This document shows, in pieces, positions 7,411 through 15,648 of a DNA stretch of 21,172 nucleotides. The stretch is from NCBI GenBank assembly GCA_964387865.1, contig CAYLXC010000016.1, positions 1-21,172 of the forward strand, in the 5' to 3' direction. A model generated the notes under the pieces. That model searched no databases. It saw only the letters and a program-made list of their open reading frames with translations, and was not told where the DNA came from. A program made the position numbers and the translations under genes. The stretch's first letter is position 1, and each line of letters starts with the position of its first letter. The stretch comes from CAYLXC01 sp964387865 (GTDB lineage Bacteria; Patescibacteriota; Microgenomatia; Daviesbacterales; UBA10151).

Positions 7411-7451
7411 GTATATCGTTCATCGTATATCGGAAACGATAATCGATAAAC
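7411..7451. repeat. Inverted pair of ATCGTATATCG-type repeats
   Basis: A GTATATCGTTCATCGT unit (7411-7426), itself part of a 14-bp tandem repeat, is inverted at 7436-7451 (13 of 16 positions) with a 9-bp loop. It lies in the 293-bp non-coding stretch 7351-7643, which also holds repeats B2 and A2 and the promoter at 7609; nothing else is visible there. Confidence 0.6.
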
Positions 7452-7487
7452 AGAGAGCTAATTAGGCGTTACGATAAACAATCCTGG

Positions 7488-7526
7488 AAGGATTTGACAG
7501 CTAACTTATGGAAGTTCTATGCTGGA
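7488..7526 (+). repeat. Repeat A2, containing a consensus promoter
   Basis: It matches A1 at 38 of 39 positions, with TTGACA (7494-7499), an 18-bp spacer and TATGCT (7518-7523). No clear gene follows directly; the next gene has its own promoter at 7609. A2 shares the downstream TAAGCCATA with A3. Confidence 0.78.
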
Positions 7527-7608
7527 AGTAAGCCATACCCGGGGAAAATGACAGGAGCGGATTAAGGAGAATAATTAGTTAATTTTCAGGAGTTTAATTC
7601 CTCATAAT

Positions 7609-7637
7609 TTGACAATTTTAGGGAATTAAGCTATATT
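7609..7637 (+). promoter_or_regulatory. Leaderless-type promoter of the second DUF4143 ATPase
   Basis: TTGACA (7609-7614), a 17-bp spacer and TATATT (7632-7637) end 6 nt before ATG 7644. No ribosome binding site can fit between the expected transcription start and the ATG. Confidence 0.75.
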
Positions 7638-7643
7638 ATCTTT

Positions 7644-8771
7644 ATGATCCCCAGAATCTATGATGATCTTAGCAAATACCTTAAATCAAACGAGGTTCTC
7701 ATCATTTACGGCCCAAGACGGGTAGGTAAAACTGTCCTTCTGGGAAACTTCTTAGCAAAAACGGTCTTCAGGTATAAGTTAGAAAATGGCGGAGACCTGG
7801 GAGTACAGGAAATTTTTGTTTCTCAACGGGTAGAAACGTTTCAGCGGTATGCAGAAGGCTACGATCTAATTGTTATTGATGAAGCGCAGTATATTCCTAA
7901 TATAGGAGAGGGTTTAAAACTGCTTGTTGATTCCATCCCCGGCATCAAGATTATAGCCACGGGTTCAGCCTCTTTTGATCTCTCCAACAAAGTGGGTGAG
8001 CCTTTAACCGGCCGTAGTACTACTCTTTTACTTTATCCCATTGCTCAGGTGGAATTAGTGAAGGAGTTAAATAGGTATGAACTCTCACAGAAAAAAGAAG
8101 ATTATCTAATTTTCGGATCTTATCCTAAAATATTAACCACAAGATCCCAAGAGGGGAAAATCAAGTATCTCCGTTCTCTGATTAACTCGTATCTTTTGAA
8201 AGATATTCTCGCTCTTGAAGATGTTAAAGGATCAAAAATACTTTTAGATTTGCTCCGGCTTCTTGCTTTTCAAATAGGCAACGAAGTGTCGCTCTCAGAA
8301 CTTGCTCAAAATCTACCGGTTGATCCTAAAACAGTAGTCAGATATCTTGATCTTTTGGAAAAATCATTCGTCTTAATCAATCTTCGGGGTTACAGCAGAA
8401 ATCTAAGAAAAGAAATCAGCAGTAAAAGTAAATATTATTTTTATGATAACGGTATAAGGAATGCCCTTATTTCGAATTTCAACCCCCTAAACATACGTGA
8501 TGATGTGGGAAAATTATGGGAAAACTTTCTAGTGGTTGAACGGATAAAAAAGCAGTCTTATAAAGATATTTTTGCCAACAATTTCTTTTGGAGAACATGG
8601 GATCAAAAAGAGATAGATTGGGTGGAAGAAAGAGAAGGAAAGCTATTTGCTTATGAATTTAAATATCATAAAAAAGATAAATTCAAAAAACCAAAAGAGT
8701 TTCTGGAAAATTATCCGGGTTCGCAGTTTCAAATTATTGATACTGAGAATTATCTGGATTTCATAATCTAG
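7644..8771 (+). CDS. AAA_14/DUF4143 family ATPase (copy 2)
   Basis: The protein has 375 residues. The Walker A motif GPRRVGKT has its lysine at residue 29, Walker B (LIVIDEAQ) has D79/E80, and IIATGSASFDL is the sensor segment. A helix-turn-helix-like DPKTVVRYLDLLEKSFV follows, and the C-terminal nuclease-like core reads KEIDWVEE...FAYEFKYHKK. It is a close paralog of the minus-strand copy 3 (19056-20183); long blocks such as WRTWDQKEIDW and GKLWENFLVVERIKKQ are shared. Function of the family is unknown. The gene is bounded by repeats B2/A2 upstream and B3 downstream, so it looks like a discrete cassette. Confidence 0.9.
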   Translation: MIPRIYDDLSKYLKSNEVLIIYGPRRVGKTVLLGNFLAKTVFRYKLENGGDLGVQEIFVSQRVETFQRYAEGYDLIVIDEAQYIPNIGEGLKLLVDSIPGIKIIATGSASFDLSNKVGEPLTGRSTTLLLYPIAQVELVKELNRYELSQKKEDYLIFGSYPKILTTRSQEGKIKYLRSLINSYLLKDILALEDVKGSKILLDLLRLLAFQIGNEVSLSELAQNLPVDPKTVVRYLDLLEKSFVLINLRGYSRNLRKEISSKSKYYFYDNGIRNALISNFNPLNIRDDVGKLWENFLVVERIKKQSYKDIFANNFFWRTWDQKEIDWVEEREGKLFAYEFKYHKKDKFKKPKEFLENYPGSQFQIIDTENYLDFII

Positions 8772-8787
8772 CCTTTTTGCCCTCTAT

Positions 8788-8819
8788 TCCGTCAGGATTT
8801 TATCAGTTTAATATCAAGC
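8788..8819 (+). repeat. Repeat B3, a 32-bp post-gene repeat
   Basis: It is identical to B2 over all 32 positions and begins 16 bp after the ATPase stop, the same relative place as B1 and B2. Confidence 0.8.
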
Positions 8820-8850
8820 TAAACTTTATTATTCCTACTAAGATAGGGGT

Positions 8851-9171
8851 ATGAAACCAGAATATATGGAGGAAGTATATAAAGAGGTTGAGGAAAATAC
8901 CAAAAGGGGTGGGGATTTTTTTGATGAATTTCAAAGATGTGTAAGAATATTTGCAAAAGGAGTTAGGTCTATTTTTGGTGAAAGAGGCATGCATTGGGAT
9001 TCAGATACTAAAAATTGGGTACTCACAAAGGATCCGAGATATGGGGGACAACCATCAGTTTTGGACATTTTAAAATTTGGACAATTTAAAACAAATAAAA
9101 ATCAGAGGGTAAACAATTCACCTCAAATTGACACAGGTTTTAGGAAGTTCTATGCTGGATATAAGCCATAA
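8851..9171 (+). CDS. Small hypothetical protein
   Basis: The protein has 106 residues, is soluble and charged, and is not recognised. An AGGGG ribosome binding site sits 2 nt before the ATG. The N-terminal half is helical with many Glu and Lys; the middle contains GERGMHWDSDTKNWVLTKDPRYGG. The last 15 codons run through repeat A3, so the C-terminus (IDTGFRKFYAGYKP) is encoded by a promoter repeat, which suggests that the reading frame was extended or created at a cassette junction. It ends 22 bp before the 1365-residue gene. The reading frame is plausible, but its reality as a protein is uncertain. Confidence 0.55.
   Translation: MKPEYMEEVYKEVEENTKRGGDFFDEFQRCVRIFAKGVRSIFGERGMHWDSDTKNWVLTKDPRYGGQPSVLDILKFGQFKTNKNQRVNNSPQIDTGFRKFYAGYKP
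9128..9156 (+). promoter_or_regulatory. Repeat A3, promoter of the 1365-residue gene
   Basis: TTGACA (9128-9133), a 17-bp spacer and TATGCT (9151-9156) lie 37 bp before ATG 9194. AGTTCTATGCTGGA is identical to A1 and A2, and the following TAAGCCATA to A2. A3 is more diverged in its 5' half than A1 and A2 are from each other. Confidence 0.72.
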
Positions 9172-9193
9172 AATTTCCTAAAGAAAAGAATAA

Positions 9194-12100
9194 ATGGCAC
9201 ACATAGAAAGAATTATGGCAGAAAATTCAACAGAGGGAGTGAAAGCTCCCCCAGGAGTTCCACAAGCAGCTGCTGAAATATCGCAGCTTAGCTGGGGTGG
9301 TAAAAACCCTTTAGAATCTCTTAGAGGTCAGCTTGCAGATACTGAAGCAGAGTTAGACTCTGAAACAGATCCTGAAGGGAAGGATCCTGATGCAGTTGTG
9401 GGGATCATGCTAAGTATTCACAATATGGAACCTGAGAAGCGAGAAACATACTCAGCAAGGTTTCAAAGGGCTGTGGATATTCTTAAGAGTGTTGCTGAAG
9501 ATAACAAATTGCTTAACTTGAGTTGGAAAATATCCATTCAGAGAAAGGCTCTCAGAGAATACGATCAGAATATGATCACAAAGGTTGCAGAGGCGCAACC
9601 GGACCATCCAGAATTAGGGGAGAATCTTCAGGGATTATTAGATAAGCTTGATACCACGGAGTTGTTCTTGAATCAATATAACAACACTTTTGCCGATAAT
9701 GAATACAGGGACCTTTATTCTGAAGAAGAATGGGATGAGTTCCAGAATAGGAAACAGGATTATGAGAAGCAAAGGGTTGAGCTTAGGCAGAAAACAGCGG
9801 GAGTAATTGGATCTGAGGGATCTGATTTCTTCCTTGATAGGGATAGGCAACTGCATGCTATTAGTATTGCAACATCAAACCTGGAACGGGAAAGATTACA
9901 AGAGAGAGAGGAAGAGATAGAAAAGAGGTCTATTGACCAAGATCCTTTGGAACAAGACCTAGAGAGAAAGTTACTAATAGGTGAAGAACCCGGGGATGTC
10001 CCCAGAGAAACCACTTTTGCAGACCAGATTAAACTCTTTGGGGATCAGAAACTATTGGAAAAGTTAAAAGATCCCACCTTTGATACAGCAGTTTTAGAAA
10101 GAGAGGAAAAAGGATTGAGTTGGTATTTCCATGAGGCTAGAAAAATGGGAGTATTTGGTGATTTGGAAACTGTGATGGAGCAAAAGTATATTCAATGGGC
10201 TAACAGCATATCTCCCCACCAAGAAATCTCGCAACTTGAGATGATGGAAGGGTTATCGGGTCGTACTGTGCAAAAGTCTTATCCTGAAGTAGAAACTGAA
10301 GTAATAGCTTTCTTTAAGGCTTTGTTAGATCCTAACAGGCCTGATTACGTTGAAGATCCCATTCGCTGGGATAAACTTGAGAGAAGAGGAGTAAGTCCCG
10401 CATTAAGGCAATCATTCTCAACGATTAGAGTGAGGTTTGTGGAAAGAGCTCTTAACCAGGTATTAGATTCTCTAGAGAATCTCGATCGTGAACGCAGAGG
10501 TCAACCTAGAGTCTCCTTACCAGAAAGGGTTTCAGGCGAATGGAATGTACATCTTCTAGAGAGAGAGATTAAAGTCAGAGAGCAAAGACAGGCTCTAGAC
10601 GCAGAAGCGGAGCCATTGTATAGACGTGAATCCTATTACAAAGTAACCCTGCTGGGAAAAAATAGGCAAGAAATAGAATTAGGTGCAGACCAAGCTGCCG
10701 AAGATATTATGAAAAGTATAAATGACTTTGATATTCAGGCAATTCAAATAAGAACTCAAGCTTTGGTTGAGGCCATTCAAAACAGGGTAAAGCTTATTCA
10801 GGTTACCGAGAGGGTTTCTCAGAGTGAAGCCCAAGCTATAGTTGATGAGATTAAAGATTCAGTTACCAACAAAGTAGACTTCCACCTTCTAGAATGGGGT
10901 GGGCAGAATTTACAGGTGGGTTTTGTTGCTGATTATTTGGCAAAGCAGATGCAGAGTAGAGGAGCTGAAAAATTGACGAGAATTCCTGCTATGAGTGATG
11001 GCTGGGTAGGGATTGCTCTTCACCTACTTAAGGATCCCCAATTCAGGTTTCATCATAGACCTCAGGGGTGGAAGGGTCAGATGAAAGATGATGACACAAC
11101 ACATAAGTACCTTAGAGGTAATATTCAGGGAAAGATTGCGGCACTGCTGATGGAGTATGAACTCAAAGGTAGAACCCCCTTAGAGAAAAGTGTTTACAGG
11201 GAGAGATTAACAAAAGCACGGTCATGGGAAGAGTTTATGAGGAATTTTCAGCGAAAAGGCTTAATTCCCATAAATGAAATTAACGAGTCCTATGAAGACA
11301 ATCAGATGGTCCAAGACCTCATCAAAGCTAATAAGAAGTATTTGACTCTTGAACAATATTTACAATTACAGGGAACTGACAATCTTTTATTAGTACCGGA
11401 TTTAGAAAATCCAGGTCAATTTAAATCCTACAGAATTCTACCTCTGGAAACATATAAAAAGATAGAACAACACCTGGCAATTATGCAAAGGAGTAGCTAT
11501 AAAAATGATTATTATGATTATGTTCTAGATCAAATTAGGCAAAAGGGCGATGTGATCACTCCTGCACAATTGGATGAATTGAGAGAGGCTAGGGAAGCAA
11601 GAGCTGCGGAATATAGCAGATTACAAAATGCCAAGCATAGAGCTAATTCTGCAGTTACAAATGCTAATCAAGTTTTAGATATATTTGGTGAATCGGCAGA
11701 ATTGGGAGACCCCTCTATAGTAATGGAAAATGGGGATTTTATAAGCTTAAAGGAGGTAGTTATGGTTTACAAATTCGCAATTTTGGAAAAAGCTAAGGTC
11801 CACGAGAGGATAACAATGAATGGGAGAGAGTACTTTATACAAGACACTCAGGCTTTCATCAGATGGAGGAGTAGAATTTGGATTGAATCTTGTTTTAAGG
11901 CTGCGATGGACGTAACGAAGGCTAGAGAAATATACAAAGAAAGCGTAGCAGAGGAATACAGAAAAATAGGAAAAGTTTCTCCACAGTTCAATATGGAGTT
12001 GGCAGAGGATTTTGAGGATACGGGATTAACAAATGGGGAGTTACAGGGACTTAAAGATGCAATTCATAATTTGAATAAGAACGGTTATCGAGCCGTGATT

Positions 12101-13291
12101 GGGGGAGTTAAATTTGCAGATATTATCAAAATGGAGAACTTAAAGCCTGTCAAGAATAATTATCTTGCGGATTATAAATCTTCCATGAGCCAGTATAACA
12201 GTGAGGGTATCCGAGATATGGCAGCTAAGGGCTTGTTGCCAATTATCAGCAGAACTTTAGGAAGATTAGGACTTAAAGATAGGCAAATAATAGAGGGTAC
12301 TACTACTCAAGATGAGATTGATGAGTACACACAATTAGTTGAAGATTCCCGATACCTAGACGCAGAGCTTGAACGATTGGTTTACTTTGAGGCTACACAT
12401 GGATTGCCTACGGAGCAAATAAAAGACCCCAGGATGTTGCCTTTTTCTGCACGTAGGATCGATTATGGGTTTCAGGGTTCAAATTGGGCAATGAAAAGGT
12501 TGCTTCACCTTAAAGCCTTCTGGTTTACCAACTTAAGAAGAACTACCCCCCGGGAAGTTGATCTAATTCATGCCATGCCTTTCTCCTTGGGTAGTTTGGC
12601 TGATGAGATGGCTTTTGACGATATCGAGGATTTGGCTTGGAATATAAACACAGCTGCAAATGGGTTGGAGTCCGTAGATAATCCTGCCTTAGTATCATAT
12701 GCGAATAGAATCAAAATCATGGCATATATAAGGTCTGTCTCAGAAGGAGGGGTGGATTTGGAAAAAGGTAAAGGATGGGGACAACTGGAGAAACCTTTAG
12801 TGGATGCAAATAGTCTATGGGAATTATTCCAAACATATGCTATGCCACAGCCGAAAGATTTGGTGAAACTCCTAAGTGAAGGATCGAATAATATGAGCAA
12901 AGAGTTTAGAGAAAAAATTGTAGAGCATTTTATGACCAAAACACTGGGCAGATTTAGTCCTATCATAAATGGTACAGAGAAACTATTTGGAGAAGAAAGA
13001 CAGGCTACATCTTCTGGTGCAGGATTTGATGAGAATGAAAAATTTGCACTGAGATTTATTAGATGGCTAATTTCTGATAAAAAACCAACTCTGGAACATG
13101 GTGCAAGAGAAGAAGGGGGGTGGGAGGCTTATCCGGAAATACAGGAAATTATTAGACTCATTGTAACGCCGAATTCTTATGAAGTGGGCTCCAGCATATG
13201 GGATGAAACATGGAGAAAATTAATACCAAGTCATAATATCCGGCTTCCTAAACGAATGCCCGAACATACCTATGTTCCCTTGGTAGCCTAA
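9194..13291 (+). CDS. Very large soluble protein of unknown function (1365 residues)
   Basis: No family is recognised. The protein is highly charged, largely helical and rich in Glu, Arg and Gln, with no signal peptide, no membrane segment and no P-loop. Residues 165-290 and 430-500 look like long coiled-coil or helical-repeat stretches (RLQEREEEIEKR, EREIKVREQRQ). Tryptophan- and histidine-containing blocks (MSDGWVGIALHLLKDPQFRFHHRP, split here at MSDGWVGIALHLL and KDPQFRFHH, about residues 600-625) may mark a globular core. ATG 9194 has only a weak AAGAAAAG upstream; ATG 9215 is an in-frame alternative. It is transcribed from repeat A3. Its stop overlaps, by 4 bp, the stop of the convergent TrbL-Hint gene, so no terminator separates them. 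Neighbours suggest a role beside the secretion system, but this is inference. Confidence 0.85.
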   Translation: MAHIERIMAENSTEGVKAPPGVPQAAAEISQLSWGGKNPLESLRGQLADTEAELDSETDPEGKDPDAVVGIMLSIHNMEPEKRETYSARFQRAVDILKSVAEDNKLLNLSWKISIQRKALREYDQNMITKVAEAQPDHPELGENLQGLLDKLDTTELFLNQYNNTFADNEYRDLYSEEEWDEFQNRKQDYEKQRVELRQKTAGVIGSEGSDFFLDRDRQLHAISIATSNLERERLQEREEEIEKRSIDQDPLEQDLERKLLIGEEPGDVPRETTFADQIKLFGDQKLLEKLKDPTFDTAVLEREEKGLSWYFHEARKMGVFGDLETVMEQKYIQWANSISPHQEISQLEMMEGLSGRTVQKSYPEVETEVIAFFKALLDPNRPDYVEDPIRWDKLERRGVSPALRQSFSTIRVRFVERALNQVLDSLENLDRERRGQPRVSLPERVSGEWNVHLLEREIKVREQRQALDAEAEPLYRRESYYKVTLLGKNRQEIELGADQAAEDIMKSINDFDIQAIQIRTQALVEAIQNRVKLIQVTERVSQSEAQAIVDEIKDSVTNKVDFHLLEWGGQNLQVGFVADYLAKQMQSRGAEKLTRIPAMSDGWVGIALHLLKDPQFRFHHRPQGWKGQMKDDDTTHKYLRGNIQGKIAALLMEYELKGRTPLEKSVYRERLTKARSWEEFMRNFQRKGLIPINEINESYEDNQMVQDLIKANKKYLTLEQYLQLQGTDNLLLVPDLENPGQFKSYRILPLETYKKIEQHLAIMQRSSYKNDYYDYVLDQIRQKGDVITPAQLDELREAREARAAEYSRLQNAKHRANSAVTNANQVLDIFGESAELGDPSIVMENGDFISLKEVVMVYKFAILEKAKVHERITMNGREYFIQDTQAFIRWRSRIWIESCFKAAMDVTKAREIYKESVAEEYRKIGKVSPQFNMELAEDFEDTGLTNGELQGLKDAIHNLNKNGYRAVIGGVKFADIIKMENLKPVKNNYLADYKSSMSQYNSEGIRDMAAKGLLPIISRTLGRLGLKDRQIIEGTTTQDEIDEYTQLVEDSRYLDAELERLVYFEATHGLPTEQIKDPRMLPFSARRIDYGFQGSNWAMKRLLHLKAFWFTNLRRTTPREVDLIHAMPFSLGSLADEMAFDDIEDLAWNINTAANGLESVDNPALVSYANRIKIMAYIRSVSEGGVDLEKGKGWGQLEKPLVDANSLWELFQTYAMPQPKDLVKLLSEGSNNMSKEFREKIVEHFMTKTLGRFSPIINGTEKLFGEERQATSSGAGFDENEKFALRFIRWLISDKKPTLEHGAREEGGWEAYPEIQEIIRLIVTPNSYEVGSSIWDETWRKLIPSHNIRLPKRMPEHTYVPLVA

Positions 13292-15609
13292 GTACCCAAA
13301 TAATCTTGTTGGTAGAGTTCAGTCACATTACTGGTTTCTAATTTTAGAGTACTACCAATAAGGATTCCATTTGCAAAGTACGCACCTGGTTCACCTTCGG
13401 GTAGAATATCATAGGTATACTCGCCTTCATAAGCTAACAATTCTATACTTATTATTTGTGAATTATCAAGATAATCACCCCTCACTAGTGTAGCTAAATC
13501 CTCTCCCTTGGCATTAGGATGGCCTGGTGACGAATACAATTGCCTCCCATCAGCCAAAACCAGCCATAGAATTTTATGATCTTCATGGACTTTTCTTTTA
13601 ACAATCTGCTTGACACGTGCTTGAGCCCTATGACCTACAGAGTTTGTTGTCCAGACGATATCATTTTTGCAGATATGTTTAATTGCCCTAGGCCCAAAGG
13701 GGGTAGATATCTTTACGTAAGGAGGTAGGCAAGGAGGAGGGGCTGCTCCGCCTCCACCAGCACCTCCTGCGCCTCCGCCGCCTGGAGGTGGTGTTACAGG
13801 GACAGGTGTTGCTATACCGGGAGTTCCCCTGATTGCTCCTAACAGACCAGGTTGCCTTAATATTACAGGTCCGGCTGCACTGGAACTTATTGTACTTCTT
13901 GGTCCCAATCCTTCAAGTTGTGACCCTAATCCCCTTAACTGTCCTATGCCGGTCCCAATTCTGCCAGCATAACCCTGTCCTGCTCTAGTACCACCTTGAA
14001 TTTCTTGTCCAATAAGTTGTCCAGCTACCCCAACTCTACCGATCGTCCTGCAGATAATATCAGGGATTGCGGGTGTTGCAACTAGAGCCCCAAAAGCTAG
14101 TAAAATCCTAATAAAGTGTAAGTCTAAACCACCGAATAGAGGGAGCGTTTGATTGCTAACAGTGGGGGTTAATTGAGCTGTTATCCCAAATAAATTTCCA
14201 GGAGCTGTATTAGGTCCAAAAAGGTAGGCCACAAAATAGAAAACAGCAAATACAGCAGGAAATGCTAAAATGTTACAAAGCATATTTAGAATCCAAGCGG
14301 TTGCTATCCCTTGCCTTCCGGGTAAGGATGCAGCTAAGAAGTGGAACGGAGCTGTAATAGTTAAGAAGAGGATACTTAAGAAACTATTAATTAACCTCAG
14401 TAATAGTTTGAACATGGTGTAGATTAAGATTGCTATCGCAACGAAATAAAGGACTTGGCCAAATGTTTCACCTGGAGCTCCAAAAGCTATTCCCCCCAAG
14501 ACTGTACCTAAGAGAGCACCAGCTGTAAATTGGCCTAATATTCCGCAGAAAGGGACGATTGGAGCAATAACTCCACCAGTAACTCCTGTTGCAGCAGCAC
14601 AAATCCCAACTCCCCCGAGAGCACCTACGGGGCCTCCTATTGAAGATCCTGTCTGGAAACCAATTATTCCGGCTAGAAATCTTACCCAGAATTGGACTCC
14701 TCCCTCTAAGCTATGCAAAAATGAATTTATAACTGCAGATATATCTCCACTAGTAATCATTCCTACATACTTACTAAAGATTGATCCTACATTTTGTGTG
14801 GCAATATCTTGAGTAAGCACTGGAGTAGAACTTGGGTTTGCAGCGCTAAAATAATAGCCTACCAGATTTATTCCTATAAAAGATAAATCTGAAATAAGCG
14901 CTGCGAAAAAATAGCTGAATGTAATAAGTACTAAGCCAATCACAAGTCCTGGCAAAGCAGCTTGGGCTGTAATAACTGTTTGAGGATTAACCCTTTGTCT
15001 AAACATTACCATGAGGCCTATAATTACGAAAATTATAATCATTGCCAAATATGCTATATTTCTTGATACTTGCCAAAGTGAAAGCACAGGATTTAATACA
15101 GCCTGTCCTGAGCCAAAAACCCCTTGCGCATGAGCTTCTTTGACAATTCCCAACCCCTGTCCAACAGATGCTAAGTAATCAATTGTTCTTACAGGCGGAT
15201 TCATATATAAAGCTCCAATTAAAGATGTAGCTGCTCCTAAAGCCCCCCCTCCTAAATTGACTTGAGATAAAACTGGTACTGATTGGATAGCTCCTTGAGC
15301 ATCTTTTTGGATTTGATAAGTCAAACAAGGCTGGCCAATTATAGATCCTCCAACTGTTAAACATGAAAAAGTATGAAACATGTTGTGAACTATTAGATCA
15401 GTATAAGCAGGGGAAGTAGGGGAAATGGAAGTGGGAAGACTTACGAATGAAGATGGGGTAGCGTCTGAAGTCTGGGTAGATTCTTGGGCAAAGACAGGAG
15501 TAGTATGTAGTATGTAGTATGTAGTAAGTAGTATGAATGCAAGGCAAAATTTCAAAAATAGACCCTTAATACCTAATACTTGATACTTAATTCTAAATGG
15601 GATGGGCAT
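13288..15609 (-). CDS. VirB6/TrbL-like polytopic T4SS protein with C-terminal Hint domain
   Basis: The protein has 773 residues. An N-terminal signal-peptide-like segment (to about residue 41, TTPVFAQ) is followed by about 170 residues of exported sequence, then clusters of membrane helices between about 180 and 530, as in VirB6/TrbL channel proteins. A Gly/Pro-rich linker (PPPGGGGAGGAGGGG) leads to residues 627-757, a Hint (hedgehog/intein-type) domain: C627 starts it after PPP, a conserved IKHICKNDIVWTTNSVG block follows, H697 lies in SPGHPN, and the end reads TYDILPEGE...YFANGILIGST. The usual intein C-terminal His-Asn is replaced by Gly-Ser, so N-terminal cleavage at C627 is more likely than splicing. 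It is the last gene of the pilin operon, convergent with the 1365-residue gene. The signal peptide is encoded by inverted repeats (15499-15594). Confidence 0.87.
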   Translation of the reverse strand: MPIPFRIKYQVLGIKGLFLKFCLAFILLTTYYILHTTPVFAQESTQTSDATPSSFVSLPTSISPTSPAYTDLIVHNMFHTFSCLTVGGSIIGQPCLTYQIQKDAQGAIQSVPVLSQVNLGGGALGAATSLIGALYMNPPVRTIDYLASVGQGLGIVKEAHAQGVFGSGQAVLNPVLSLWQVSRNIAYLAMIIIFVIIGLMVMFRQRVNPQTVITAQAALPGLVIGLVLITFSYFFAALISDLSFIGINLVGYYFSAANPSSTPVLTQDIATQNVGSIFSKYVGMITSGDISAVINSFLHSLEGGVQFWVRFLAGIIGFQTGSSIGGPVGALGGVGICAAATGVTGGVIAPIVPFCGILGQFTAGALLGTVLGGIAFGAPGETFGQVLYFVAIAILIYTMFKLLLRLINSFLSILFLTITAPFHFLAASLPGRQGIATAWILNMLCNILAFPAVFAVFYFVAYLFGPNTAPGNLFGITAQLTPTVSNQTLPLFGGLDLHFIRILLAFGALVATPAIPDIICRTIGRVGVAGQLIGQEIQGGTRAGQGYAGRIGTGIGQLRGLGSQLEGLGPRSTISSSAAGPVILRQPGLLGAIRGTPGIATPVPVTPPPGGGGAGGAGGGGAAPPPCLPPYVKISTPFGPRAIKHICKNDIVWTTNSVGHRAQARVKQIVKRKVHEDHKILWLVLADGRQLYSSPGHPNAKGEDLATLVRGDYLDNSQIISIELLAYEGEYTYDILPEGEPGAYFANGILIGSTLKLETSNVTELYQQDYLGT
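15499..15594. repeat. Inverted pair of GTAGTAT / ATACTTA-type repeats encoding a signal peptide
   Basis: The arm 15499-15535 consists of TAGTATG units and the arm 15563-15594 of CTTAATACCTAATACTTGAT-type units. They are degenerate inverted copies separated by 27 bp. Both arms lie in the first 41 codons of the TrbL-like gene and encode IKYQVLGIKG and TTYYILHTTP; the loop encodes the hydrophobic LFLKFCLAF. Confidence 0.65.
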
Positions 15610-15648
15610 ATTTTAAGGGTATAGCGTTTAGTTCAAAAAAGCAAGTCT

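Noticed and set aside
12568..12966. A 132-codon minus-strand frame inside the 1365-residue gene
   Set aside because: Shadow frame; the plus strand is continuously coding and the antisense product has no recognisable features.
13331..13731. A splicing intein at the end of the TrbL-like gene
   Set aside because: The terminal His-Asn is absent and only about 20 residues follow, so there is no meaningful C-extein; a cleaving Hint domain fits better.
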